Below, in pieces: positions 52,855 to 62,046 of a DNA stretch of 64,000 nucleotides. The stretch covers positions 62,001-126,000 of the forward strand of contig JAXDJX010000018.1 of NCBI GenBank assembly GCA_034667405.1, in the 5' to 3' direction. Below the pieces are notes generated by a model. It was not told the origin of the DNA, made no database searches, and saw only the letters and a program-made list of their open reading frames with translations. The position numbers and the translations under genes were made by a program. Positions within the stretch are counted from its first letter, which is position 1. Each line of letters opens with the position of its first letter. The stretch is from JANXVR01 sp034667405 (GTDB lineage Bacteria; Actinomycetota; UBA4738; HRBIN12).

Positions 52855-53553
52855 TCCGATACCGGGAATCACGAATACGAAACGGGCTCGCCCGCGGCCT
52901 ACTTCTCCTATTGGCATCACCCCGCGCACTTCTACAGCGTCGACGCCGGCGGCTGGCACCTGATCTCGCTCGATTCCACCACCGACTATCTCCAGGATCA
53001 GCCCGGCACCGAGCAGTACGACTGGCTCGCCAACGACCTGGCGACGAGCACCTCTGATTGCACCCTCGTCTTCTTCCACCACCCGACCTTCAGCAACGTG
53101 ACCTACGGGGCCAGTCACGGTGGGTTGGGTCGCCGTGGATGACCGATGTGTGGTCGCTCTTGGCATCCAGGGGCGTGGACATCGTCCTCAACGGCCACGA
53201 CCACAACTACCAGCGGTGGAGGCCACTGGGACCAACCGGGGCACTCGACCCAGCGGCCCGACCGAGTTCGTCGTGGGGACGGGCGGTCATTTCATCGCTT
53301 CACTCCGCAGCGCGCCCCCACGGATGGCCGCGCAGTTCGACACGGTACCGGCGGGGGCGCTGCAACTCGCTCTGCATCCCGATTCAGCTGATTTCGTGTT
53401 CGAGGCTGCCCCGGCAGGGACAATCATGGATTCTGGCAACGTTCCGTGCAGCCCTTATCGGTCGAAAAAGTGATGGTCGGCGACGCTGCGGGTCAGCGCA
53501 CGTACTCGGTCGTCTGCGACGAGGTCGCGATCGACTCCAGCCCCATCCCGTAA
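52855..53553 (+). pseudogene. decayed metallophosphatase (purple acid phosphatase-like)
   Basis: The sense runs through three frames: GNHEYETGSPAAYFSYW ... FFHHPTF (frame 1), then VDIVLNGHDHNYQRW (frame 3, switch near 53120), then PTEFVVGTGGHFIASL (frame 2, switch near 53255), and perhaps a last piece to a TAA at 53551. GNHE, HH and GHDHNY are calcineurin-like metal motifs. The N-terminal third, with the first metal motif, is missing. At least two frameshifts plus truncation mark a dead gene. Confidence 0.85.
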
Positions 53554-53557
53554 CGGC

Positions 53558-54604
53558 TCAGCGGAGCCACGTCTGGATGATGACCTTCGAGAAATACCAG
53601 CCGTACTTGAGGCTCTTCGGTTTCTTCGACTTGCCGCCCTTCCTCGCCAAGATGGTGATCGGCACCTCCCGAACCTTGGCGCGGTGGCGGAGCGCTTCGA
53701 TGAGGATCTCCGAGGTCCAGAACTGATCCTGCTCCAGCACCAGCCGTTTGAGGAGATCGGCCTTCGCGGCACGGTAGCCGCTGGAAGGGTCGGTGATCCG
53801 CCGCCCCGTGAGGACGGTGACCATGCGCGAGAAGAAATGCACGCCCAGGTGCCGGATCGTGGATTCCTTCTCGAACTCGCCCAAGAGGCGTGAGCCGTTC
53901 ACGTAGTCGGCCTCACCGTTCACGATGGGGCCGATCATGACGGCGAGTTCGCTCGGAAGATGTTGGCCGTCTGCGTCGATGGTGACCACGATGTCGGCCC
54001 CGAGACGCAGGGCGATGTCGTAGCCCACGCGGAGCGCGAGCCCGCCGCCACGGCGGATGGGCAGCTCGGCGACGAACGCGCCGGCGGCCCGCGCCACGTC
54101 GGCGGTCCGGTCGGATGACCCGTCGCTCACGACCAACGGGATCACGTGGTAGCCCGACAGCTGTTTCGGGATCTGCTCGATCACGCCCGCCACGTTCTCG
54201 GCCTCGTTGAACGCTGGGGACACCGTGACCAGACGGGGACCGGGCGGCAAGGCCTCCGCCCTCTCCCAATCGAACCGCTCCTGCCCGAGAGCCTCGACGA
54301 GCAGTCGGATGCTCCGCTCGTTGGCATCGGCGCTGGATTGCGCCCGCTGGAGCAGGCCAAACAACACGAGCACCGCGATCACGGCCAAGAAGATCAAGCG
54401 GCTGCCATGGCCGGCCTCCGAGTTGAAGGTGTCGAAGAGTGGATTGAAGACGGCCGGTGCGAGCGCCAGCGTCATCACGGCCAGCGATAGGAGGAAGCTG
54501 ATGATGAGGTTCAGCCTGCTGATCTGGCGCCGGTCATACCTGCGGAACGCGAGGAGGAGATACGCGAACGCCGCGGCAGCCCCGAGTGCTCGCAGGGCCG
54601 GCAT
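53558..54604 (-). CDS. DUF2304-GT2 glycosyltransferase fusion
   Basis: 348 residues. Three membrane helices in the first 90 residues (DUF2304 type) precede a GT-A family 2 domain with SPAFNEAENVAGVIEQIP, VVSDGSSDRT, ADIVVTIDADGQH (the D-x-D metal site) and SDP-like TDPSSGYRAAKAD. It resembles dolichol/polyprenyl-phosphate sugar synthases. It starts next to sqdB on the same strand with a 3-bp gap, so they likely work on one glycan. Confidence 0.85.
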   Translation of the reverse strand: MPALRALGAAAAFAYLLLAFRRYDRRQISRLNLIISFLLSLAVMTLALAPAVFNPLFDTFNSEAGHGSRLIFLAVIAVLVLFGLLQRAQSSADANERSIRLLVEALGQERFDWERAEALPPGPRLVTVSPAFNEAENVAGVIEQIPKQLSGYHVIPLVVSDGSSDRTADVARAAGAFVAELPIRRGGGLALRVGYDIALRLGADIVVTIDADGQHLPSELAVMIGPIVNGEADYVNGSRLLGEFEKESTIRHLGVHFFSRMVTVLTGRRITDPSSGYRAAKADLLKRLVLEQDQFWTSEILIEALRHRAKVREVPITILARKGGKSKKPKSLKYGWYFSKVIIQTWLR

Positions 54605-54607
54605 GGG

Positions 54608-55768
54608 TCAGGCCGAAGGACGCCAGCGGTCGCGCGGCAGGATGTGATCCAAGATCGCGCGCGCCTTGTATCGCTCGATCTGAGCAAACATCGACTCGAC
54701 GAGTGTCTGCGACAACAACTCCGGTTTCAGTCCGAGGTCCAAGAGCTTCGTGTGGGTGGGGTTGTAGTAGTGGTCCTCGAGTTCGACCCGGGGGTTCTCG
54801 ATGGTGTTGATCTCTACGTCGACGCCGAAATCGGCCCCTGCCTTCTGCACCAGCTCGGCGAGTTCTCTGACCGAGAACTGCTCGGTGAACTGGTTGTAGA
54901 CGCGCATCTCACCGGCCTCGGCCGGATTGGCGACCGCCAGCTCGACACACTGGATGGTGTCGACGAGGTTGAGGTAACCGCGGGTCTGCCCGCCCCTGCC
55001 GTACACGGTGAGCGGGTGCCCGATGACCGCCTGGAGGCAGAAGCGGTTGAGCGCCGTGCCGAAGACGTCGTCGTAGTCGAACCGAGTGAGGAGGCGGTCG
55101 TCTAGCCTGGTCTCCTCGGTATCGATCCCGTAGACGACGCCCTGGTTGAGGTCCGTGGCGCGCAACCCACGGATCCGGCAGGCGAAGTGGATGTTGTGCG
55201 AATCGTGCACCTTGGACAGGTGGTAGAAGCTGCCGGGAAGCTTGGGGAACGGCAACGTGTCCTTCCTGCCGTTGTGCTCGATCTCGATATACCCCTCTTC
55301 GATGTCGATGTTCGGCGTCCCGTACTCGCCCATGGTGCCGAGCTTGACCAGGTGGGCGCTCGGAGCGAACTGTTCGATCGCGAAGATGATGTTCAGCGTG
55401 TTCACCACGTTGTTGGTCTGGGTGAACACGGCGTGCTCGCGGTCCTTCATGGAGTACGGGGCGCTGGGCATCTCCCCGTAGTGCACGACGGCCTCGGGTT
55501 CGAAGTCCCGGAAGACCCGTTCGGTGACGGCCCAGTCACACAGGTCGCCCTCGGTGACCCCGATCTCCTTCCCGGTGACGTCCTTCCAGGCGGCGACACG
55601 TTCCGGCAGGCCCCCGAGGATTGGCGTGAGCGAGTCGGTCCCTGCCTCCTGGTGGGCGGTACGACGAAGGTAGTTGTCGACGACGTGGACCTCGTGCCCG
55701 CGGTTGGAGAACCGCAGAGCGGTGGCCCAGCCGAGATAGCCGTCGCCGCCCAGGATGAGGATGCGCAT
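54608..55768 (-). CDS. sqdB: UDP-sulfoquinovose synthase (SqdB-like)
   Basis: 386 residues of extended SDR fold. MRILILGGDGYLGWATAL binds NAD. KLGTMGEYGTPN, then SFYHLSKVHDSHN and LNQGVVYG match plant SQD1/SqdB; T145, Y182 and K186 fall on the same numbers as the catalytic triad known for SQD1. It adds sulfite to UDP-glucose to form UDP-sulfoquinovose. No SqdC/SqdX (lipid transfer) is adjacent; the partner is a GT2 of unknown acceptor. Start ATG with AAAGGA 5 bp upstream. Confidence 0.92.
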   Translation of the reverse strand: MRILILGGDGYLGWATALRFSNRGHEVHVVDNYLRRTAHQEAGTDSLTPILGGLPERVAAWKDVTGKEIGVTEGDLCDWAVTERVFRDFEPEAVVHYGEMPSAPYSMKDREHAVFTQTNNVVNTLNIIFAIEQFAPSAHLVKLGTMGEYGTPNIDIEEGYIEIEHNGRKDTLPFPKLPGSFYHLSKVHDSHNIHFACRIRGLRATDLNQGVVYGIDTEETRLDDRLLTRFDYDDVFGTALNRFCLQAVIGHPLTVYGRGGQTRGYLNLVDTIQCVELAVANPAEAGEMRVYNQFTEQFSVRELAELVQKAGADFGVDVEINTIENPRVELEDHYYNPTHTKLLDLGLKPELLSQTLVESMFAQIERYKARAILDHILPRDRWRPSA

Positions 55769-55810
55769 GCTGGTCCTTTCAAGGAAGTTCACACGAAGGA
55801 GGTCCCGGGG

Positions 55811-55816
55811 ATTGTA
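55811..55816 (-). promoter_or_regulatory. -10 box TACAAT for sqdB
   Basis: Minus-strand TACAAT about 42 nt upstream of the sqdB ATG, in the divergent gap with the BY-kinase gene. Confidence 0.45.
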
Positions 55817-55836
55817 CCGGTGCAGGCCCACCGTCA

Positions 55837-55865
55837 TTGCCGAGGCGCCCTGGCCACCGTAGAGT
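55837..55865 (+). promoter_or_regulatory. promoter for the glycan operon
   Basis: TTGCCG (55837-55842), 17-bp spacer, TAGAGT (55860-55865). Start expected near 55872. An AAGGA site at 55892 lies 5 bp before the GTG at 55902. Confidence 0.5.
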
Positions 55866-55901
55866 CCTTTTCGTCCGGACCGAGGACCCCGAAGGACCCC
55901 A

Positions 55902-57722
55902 GTGACAGAGCAGCAGCCTGAACGCAGCGCGCCGGAACTCCGTGATTACGTCCGCATCCTCTCCCTGAGGAAATGGACAGCCATCTTCGTCGCTCTCATC
56001 GTGGTCGGCGGGGTCATGTACCTATCATTCCAGCAACGACGGGTCTACCAGTCGGAGGCCAGGGTCCTGCCCGTCGCCGCCACGAACGGGGTTTCCTCCA
56101 CCGGGCAGCCCCTTCAGGGCAAGGTGGATCTCGCCACAGAGGCCGTGGTGGCCGAGAGCGATGCCGTCGCCGCTCTCGCAGCAGCCCAACCCGGGCTCGG
56201 GCTTCCCGTCAACAGCTCCAACGTGCAGAAGTTGCTGCGCCAGATCAGCGTCGCTCCGTACAAGTCCGGGAGCATCCTCATCTTCCAGGGGGTGGGCGGC
56301 AGTGCTGAGGAGGCGCTGAACGTCACCAAGGCGTTCGCCGATGCCTATCTGGAATACCGTCGGAACCAGAACGTCACCAGCCTGATGGTGAACAGCAAGA
56401 CCTTCGCCACCCGCATCCAGGATCTCCACGCTGAGATCGCCGCGCTCGGACCGCCTTCGTCCTACACGGCGGTGGAGGCCTCGCAGGCACCGCCGTTGGA
56501 GGCCGAGCTCGCCACCGCGATCGCGAGCAAGGCCCAGTACGACACGGCGATCCAAGCGATCAAGGGCTCGAGCGGCGCCATCCTCAAAGAGCCGCAGCTG
56601 CCGAGCAAGCCGATCCGCCCCAACCACATCCGCGACGCCATCCTCGCCGTCATCGTGGGACTGGTCCTTGGATTCGCGGCCGCGTTCGCCCGGGACTACG
56701 TCGATGACAGTCTCCGCGGTGTCGAAGACGTGGAACGGCAGTCCGGCGCGACGTTGGTCGGAGTGATCCCGCACGTTCCCGGCGCGAGCGACGGCGGGAA
56801 ACGCAAAGAGAAGGACGGTGAGCGGACCGACGCCGCGTTCCTGGTAGCCGAAGAAGATTCGAAGGCCCCTGCCACGGAGGCCTACCGCACGCTCCGAACG
56901 AACCTCCTGTTCATGGCGGCGACGGGGCCACTCAAGGTGCTCACCATCACGAGCCCCCTGCAAGGGGAGGGCAAGTCGACCACTGCCGCGAACCTCGGGG
57001 CGGTGCTGGCCCAGGCGGGACAACGGGTTCTCCTGGTGGGAGCGGATCTCCGCCGGCCTACCGTCCACCGGTTCTTCAACCTCTCCAATCGGATCGGTCT
57101 CTCCGGCGTCCTGTCCGGGCAGGCCGAACTCACCGAGGCCGTGCAGGACCCGGGCATCACGGGCTTGCGCGTGATCACGTCCGGTCCGGTCCCGCCGAAC
57201 CCGGCGGAACTCCTGGGGTCGCCACGGATGAAGCAGTTCCTGGTCGAAGTGAGCAAGGTTGCCGATTGGGTGCTCCTCGACGGACCACCGGTCCTGGGTC
57301 TGGCCGACGCACTGGTCCTGTCCTCACTCGCCGACGGCACCATCATGGTGGTGAACGAAGCGACGAACCGCCGGATCCTGGCCCACGCGCGGGACCAACT
57401 CGGCAAGGTGCAGACCCGGACGGTGGGAGCAGTCCTCAACAACTTCGGCCCCACGTTCAGCTACTACTACTCCGACTACTACATGTACTCGGGTTACTAC
57501 CAGGAGGCCAGCAAGGAGGCGGAGCCTTCGGCGGACAAGATCTCGCGTCGCGAACGCAAGCGTCGCGCGAAGTCCGTCGTGGACCCCACGGGGTTCGTTC
57601 CGGCCGTCAACGGCACGGCGCCCGTGGGCTCGGACGAGAACGGCGCGGCCGAAGGCTCGTCCACTCCGACCTCCGGCGCCCCCGCCGACACGCCGGTCAC
57701 CGTCGACGATTTCTTCTCGTGA
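55902..57722 (+). CDS. Wzz-type chain-length regulator fused to BY-kinase
   Basis: 606 residues. Wzz domain with membrane helices at about 25-45 and 246-266; then a cytoplasmic bacterial tyrosine kinase domain with Walker A LQGEGKST (residues 353-360), Walker A' VGADLRRP and Walker B VLLDGPPV. A C-terminal Tyr cluster (YYYSDYYMYSGYY, about 521-534) is the autophosphorylation tail. It controls length and export of a surface polysaccharide. First gene of a chain through 63233 with gaps of 4 bp or overlaps. Confidence 0.92.
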   Translation: MTEQQPERSAPELRDYVRILSLRKWTAIFVALIVVGGVMYLSFQQRRVYQSEARVLPVAATNGVSSTGQPLQGKVDLATEAVVAESDAVAALAAAQPGLGLPVNSSNVQKLLRQISVAPYKSGSILIFQGVGGSAEEALNVTKAFADAYLEYRRNQNVTSLMVNSKTFATRIQDLHAEIAALGPPSSYTAVEASQAPPLEAELATAIASKAQYDTAIQAIKGSSGAILKEPQLPSKPIRPNHIRDAILAVIVGLVLGFAAAFARDYVDDSLRGVEDVERQSGATLVGVIPHVPGASDGGKRKEKDGERTDAAFLVAEEDSKAPATEAYRTLRTNLLFMAATGPLKVLTITSPLQGEGKSTTAANLGAVLAQAGQRVLLVGADLRRPTVHRFFNLSNRIGLSGVLSGQAELTEAVQDPGITGLRVITSGPVPPNPAELLGSPRMKQFLVEVSKVADWVLLDGPPVLGLADALVLSSLADGTIMVVNEATNRRILAHARDQLGKVQTRTVGAVLNNFGPTFSYYYSDYYMYSGYYQEASKEAEPSADKISRRERKRRAKSVVDPTGFVPAVNGTAPVGSDENGAAEGSSTPTSGAPADTPVTVDDFFS

Positions 57723-57726
57723 GCCG

Positions 57727-58842
57727 GTGGCGGATCCGATCCGCGTTCTCTGGCTGATTAAGGGTCTTGGCCCCGGCGGTGCGGAGCGGCTCCTCGTGGA
57801 TGCCGCCGCCCACGTCGACCGCTCCCGGTTCGACTATCGCGCCGCCTACCTGCTTCCGTGGAAAGACCATCTCGTGGCCGATCTCAAGGCCGCCGACATC
57901 CCGGTGCGCTGCCTGGATATGCGCCGTGCGATCGATCCGTCGTGGTTGTTCAGGCTCCGCCGGCTCGTGACCCAGGAGCGGATCGACCTCGTACACGCCC
58001 ATCTTCCGAGCGCCGCCATCGGGGCGCGCCTGGCCCTCACCGGTCCGGCCCGCCCGGCGATCGTCTCGACGGAGCACAACCTGTGGTCACGGCACCGGCC
58101 CCTCACCCGCCGTCTGAACGTATGGACGTTCGCGCGCCAGGATGCAGTCATCGCCGTGTCCGAAGGAGTGCGGGGCTCCATGGGAACCCGCTCCGGGCCA
58201 CCGGTGTCCGTCATCCCCAACGGGGTGGACATCGAGCAGGTTCGGGCGCTGAGCCGACCGCGCGAGGAGGCGCGCGCCGATCTCGGTCTGCCGGAGGGCG
58301 TCCCCGTTGTGGGAACCGTTGGCGGCGTTACCCCGAAGAAAGGCCACATCGTGCTGGTAGAAGCCGCTCGCGCGGTCCTGACCGCCGTCCCCGACGCGCG
58401 GTTCGTCATCGTGGGGTTGCCGGCCGATGACGGCCCGGTTCGAGCAGCGATCCGGGCGGCGGGTATCGAGGATCGGGTGACGCTTGCCGGCTACCGCGAG
58501 CACGCGGCGCAGCTCATGCCGGCGTTCGACGTGTTCTGTCTACCCTCGCTGTTCGAGGGGATGCCCGTGTCCCTGCTCGAGGCCATGACGCAAGGCCTCC
58601 CGATCGTGGCAACAGATGTCGGCGGCGTCCCCGAGGTGGCGACGAACGAGCGCGACGCGCTGCTCGTACCCGCCGCCGACGCGGGTGCGCTCGCAGGCGC
58701 CCTGCTGCGGCTCCTGGATGACGCCGATCTCTGTGACAGGCTCGGAGGAACCGCGCGGACGACTGCAGAGCGGTTCGATATCCGGACCATGGTCCGCCGG
58801 ACGGAAGCGGTGTACTCCCAGGTCATGGAGACGCGGCGGTGA
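57727..58842 (+). CDS. GT4 glycosyltransferase
   Basis: 371 residues. VLWLIKGLGPGGAERLLVDAA opens a GT-B fold; VIPNGVDIEQV and the C-terminal LFEGMPVSLLEAMTQGLPIVATDVGG (E-x7-E donor site) match GT4 retaining transferases. The sugar and acceptor are unknown. Starts 4 bp after the BY-kinase stop. Confidence 0.92.
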   Translation: MADPIRVLWLIKGLGPGGAERLLVDAAAHVDRSRFDYRAAYLLPWKDHLVADLKAADIPVRCLDMRRAIDPSWLFRLRRLVTQERIDLVHAHLPSAAIGARLALTGPARPAIVSTEHNLWSRHRPLTRRLNVWTFARQDAVIAVSEGVRGSMGTRSGPPVSVIPNGVDIEQVRALSRPREEARADLGLPEGVPVVGTVGGVTPKKGHIVLVEAARAVLTAVPDARFVIVGLPADDGPVRAAIRAAGIEDRVTLAGYREHAAQLMPAFDVFCLPSLFEGMPVSLLEAMTQGLPIVATDVGGVPEVATNERDALLVPAADAGALAGALLRLLDDADLCDRLGGTARTTAERFDIRTMVRRTEAVYSQVMETRR

Positions 58843-59849
58843 GCGGCGGAGGGGGCACGATCACCACGCGCCCGATGCAGGACGCGGATCTCCCCGGAGT
58901 GATCGCTCTCCTGGAACGCACCCTTGGGCCCGCGCCCGGGGGCGTGCCGCGCGCAGACCTGTTCACATGGAAACACCTCCGCGGTCCTTTCGGGCGATCC
59001 GTCGCATCGGTGGCCGAGATGGAAGGGGAGATCGTCGGTCTCCGGTCATTCCTCCGGTGGGGATTCGTGGCGGACGGTGATCCGATCCGAGCCGTGCGCG
59101 CGGTAGACACCGCGACATCGCCCGCCGTCCAACGCCGGGGTCTCTTCTCACGGCTCACCGCCGAGGGGCTCGAGGTGTGTCGCGACGAGGGCATCGCGTT
59201 CGTATTCAACACGCCGAACGACAAGAGCTTGCCTGGCTACCTGAAGATGGGCTGGCACGTGGTGAGCGTCTGGCCCATGCGGCTGAAGGTCCGGCGTCCC
59301 GATCGGCTGTTGCTGGCTGGTCTGAAGCGCGACCTTCGCTCCGGAGCGGGTGTTAGCGCCCCGGAGGGTTCCTCGTTGCTCCCGGCGGACAGCCCAGAGG
59401 CCGATGCGGCCTTCGAAACGGCTTCCTCCTGGCGAGTGCCGACCGGACGCCTCCACACGGTGCGCACGGCCGCATACCTGCGGTGGCGGTACGCCGGCGG
59501 TCCGCTCGCGTATCACGTGATGGTGGCGGACGAAGCCGTGGTGGTCCTCCGGCTGCGCGCCCGAGGTGATCTTCGCGAGGCGGTGGTCTGTGAAGCATTC
59601 GCTGCCCCCGGAGCGGCGCGATCGCTCGGCGGCATGCTCGCTCGGATCCCGCGCGAGGCGGGCGCCGACCATGCCGTGGCCCACGTCGGCCCGGGCTGGT
59701 CGGCCGCTGATCTGTTGAGCGGGGCCGGGTACCGGCGCATGCCAAGAGGAGGGATGACGTTCACCGTGCGTTCCCTCTCGGGAGCAATACCGGATCCGCT
59801 CCGCGCGTCATCGTGGTCCCTCACCCTCGGCGACCTTGAGGTCTTCTGA
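58839..59849 (+). CDS. GNAT-family acetyltransferase
   Basis: 336 residues. The N-terminal GNAT (residues about 8-130) has ITTRPMQDADLPGVIALLE and the acetyl-CoA loop PAVQRRGLFSRLTAEGLE; a second, divergent half follows. It likely acetylates a sugar or lipid of the glycan being made, given the operon. GTGA overlap with the upstream stop. Confidence 0.82.
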   Translation: MSGGGGTITTRPMQDADLPGVIALLERTLGPAPGGVPRADLFTWKHLRGPFGRSVASVAEMEGEIVGLRSFLRWGFVADGDPIRAVRAVDTATSPAVQRRGLFSRLTAEGLEVCRDEGIAFVFNTPNDKSLPGYLKMGWHVVSVWPMRLKVRRPDRLLLAGLKRDLRSGAGVSAPEGSSLLPADSPEADAAFETASSWRVPTGRLHTVRTAAYLRWRYAGGPLAYHVMVADEAVVVLRLRARGDLREAVVCEAFAAPGAARSLGGMLARIPREAGADHAVAHVGPGWSAADLLSGAGYRRMPRGGMTFTVRSLSGAIPDPLRASSWSLTLGDLEVF

Positions 59850-61222
59850 TGTCTGTCGCGGTCCGACCCCCGACCGCCGGTAGGATTCGGGCCATGGCAG
59901 GATTCGGCACCGCGCTTCCGTCTCGCGGCGTCCCTGCGTTCGCATGGGTCGTGATCGGCGGCGGCGTGATCGTCTCGATCCTTGCGGTTGGGGCCTCCAC
60001 ACCCGACGTCCAGATGTTCCTGGCGCTATCCGCCATCATCACCGCGCTCGGCGCGCTCATCATCCCCAGGGTCGTGCGCCGAGACGGCACCCTTTCGGCG
60101 TCGTTCCTCGGCGCCGCCCTGGGAGCCCACGTGATCGGTGCACTGCTCCGGTTCACCATCATCCAGGCCGTCTATGGGGGTGTCGCCGACGCGAACGGAT
60201 ACTTCAGTTCCGGCGTACAGCTGGCGCCGCTCTTCCGCTCGTTGCAGATCCCGCCGTTCCCGCGGTCGGGGACCCCGTTCATCGATTGGTTCTCCGGTCT
60301 GCTGTTCGCCGTCATCACGCCGACCATGCTGGGCGGGTTCGTGGTCTGCGCCGCGCTCGGATTCATCGGGTGTTGGTACTTCTACAAGGCGTTCCGGATG
60401 GGGTTCCCCGAGGGCGACGACCGGCTCGTTGCGAAACTGATCTTCTTCCTTCCCTCCATGTGGTACTGGCCGTCGAGTCTCGGCAAGGACGGCTTGATCG
60501 TCTGCTTCATGGGCATCGCCACCTACGGTTTCACCTGTATCCTCCGATCCCGCTTCGGCATCGGGCTCCTGAGCGTCGTCTTCGGGCTCTTCGGCGTCAT
60601 CATGATCCGGCCTCCCATGGCCGCGGCCCTGGCCATCGCGGCCGTCGCTGCCTTCATCCTCCGCCCGGCGCGGGCAGCCTCGGTCCAGATGCAAGCCATC
60701 ACGCTGTTCGTGCTCGGACCGATCCTATTGTTGGTCGCAGGGTTCACGGTGCAGAGCAGCCTCGCGTACATGCACAACCAAGACCCCATCGCCGCCTACG
60801 AGAGCCAGGCGTCTCAAGATTTTAGCGCGCGTGGTGGAACGTCCAACTACAGCGTCGTCAGTCCGTTCACGCCGAAGGGATTCTTGCTCGCGGTGGTGAC
60901 GGTGAACTTCCGTCCCCTTCCGGGCGAGGCCGGTGGACTCTTGCCGACGCTCGCTGCACTCGAGGGAGCACTGCTCATCTTCCTGCTCTGGCGCCGACGC
61001 CGCGAGATCGGGTATGGGGTCAGGCACTGGCGACAGAACGGGATGGTGTTGTTCGCAGCCCTCGCGTGGCTCGCGATGTCACTCATCCTGTCCTCGTTGG
61101 GGAACTTCGGGCTGCTGGCGCGGCAGCGAACCCAGGTGCTTCCCTTCTTGTTCATGCTCATCTGCATGGTGAGGCCGCAGGCCCGTCGTTCCGGGGCCGT
61201 TCCGTTCGCTTCGGCCCCGTGA
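59849..61222 (+). CDS. polytopic membrane protein, possible polysaccharide polymerase
   Basis: 457 residues with about 10 hydrophobic segments and no known motif. A periplasmic-looking segment near residue 300-345 (YMHNQDPIAAYESQASQDFSA) lies between helices, as in Wzy-type polymerases. Sequence identity alone does not prove the role; the place in the operon (after GT4 and GNAT, with a deacetylase next) suggests it. ATG overlaps the upstream TGA. Confidence 0.65.
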   Translation: MSVAVRPPTAGRIRAMAGFGTALPSRGVPAFAWVVIGGGVIVSILAVGASTPDVQMFLALSAIITALGALIIPRVVRRDGTLSASFLGAALGAHVIGALLRFTIIQAVYGGVADANGYFSSGVQLAPLFRSLQIPPFPRSGTPFIDWFSGLLFAVITPTMLGGFVVCAALGFIGCWYFYKAFRMGFPEGDDRLVAKLIFFLPSMWYWPSSLGKDGLIVCFMGIATYGFTCILRSRFGIGLLSVVFGLFGVIMIRPPMAAALAIAAVAAFILRPARAASVQMQAITLFVLGPILLLVAGFTVQSSLAYMHNQDPIAAYESQASQDFSARGGTSNYSVVSPFTPKGFLLAVVTVNFRPLPGEAGGLLPTLAALEGALLIFLLWRRRREIGYGVRHWRQNGMVLFAALAWLAMSLILSSLGNFGLLARQRTQVLPFLFMLICMVRPQARRSGAVPFASAP

Positions 61223-62046
61223 ACGCCGGGCACGGCGTCGTCTCCCTCGCGAAGAAGGGCCTGAAGCTCGCGCTCCTGCCGTCTGCGATGACCGGCAGGG
61301 AGGCCCGGCCCGGCCTCTTCGTCCTTATCTACCACCGGGTCGGAGCCGGCCAGGGCCGCGAGATGGACCTGCCCGTTCGTACCTTCGCGGCACAGATGCG
61401 CGGTCTCCACGCACACGCCGACGTTGTGCGCCTGAGCGACGGGCTGGCTTCCCTCACCGCGGGGAGCCTGGTGCGCGACGCGGTTGCGGTGACGTTCGAC
61501 GACGGGTATCGCGAGGTCTACACGAACGCGTGGCCGGTGCTCCGAGATCTCGATATCCCCGCAACCGTCTTCCTGCCGACGGGATTCATGGAGGGTTCCT
61601 CGCCGGCACCCGTCCGGCCGGGCGCCGCCGATCGAGGTGCCGAACCCCGGGCGCTGGACTGGACACAGGTGGGGGAGATGGCCGCGACGGGGTCGATGGA
61701 CCTCGGATCCCATTCCGTCACCCACCGCGAGTTCGACACGCTTTCGCGCGATGAGGCCGAGGACGAAGCCGCGCGCTCCAAGGAGATGTTGATCCGGCGC
61801 ACCGGGGTGCGGACCGAGCTGTTCGCCTACCCACGGGCGAAGGTCGCCCATCACGATGTGGTGGGCGCGCACTACCGGTATGCGGTCGCGGCCGACGGGG
61901 TGAAGAACGTCGATGTCGCCGACGGCCTGGTTGGCCGTACGCCGGTTCGTGCCTCCGACGGCGTCTTCTTCTTCACCCGCAAGCTCCAAGGGATGCGTCC
62001 CCTGGAAGATCGCGTGTACCGGCGGCTCAGACGGAGCGCGCCGTGA
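61219..62046 (+). CDS. polysaccharide deacetylase (NodB-type)
   Basis: 275 residues. FVLIYHRVG starts the fold, AVTFDDGYREVYTNAWP carries the catalytic Asp pair, and SMDLGSHSVTHREF the metal-binding His pair. It removes N- or O-acetyl groups from a polysaccharide. No signal peptide is clear, which would place action in the cytoplasm or need a nearby anchor. GTGA overlap upstream and 4-bp overlap downstream. Confidence 0.9.
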   Translation: MNAGHGVVSLAKKGLKLALLPSAMTGREARPGLFVLIYHRVGAGQGREMDLPVRTFAAQMRGLHAHADVVRLSDGLASLTAGSLVRDAVAVTFDDGYREVYTNAWPVLRDLDIPATVFLPTGFMEGSSPAPVRPGAADRGAEPRALDWTQVGEMAATGSMDLGSHSVTHREFDTLSRDEAEDEAARSKEMLIRRTGVRTELFAYPRAKVAHHDVVGAHYRYAVAADGVKNVDVADGLVGRTPVRASDGVFFFTRKLQGMRPLEDRVYRRLRRSAP

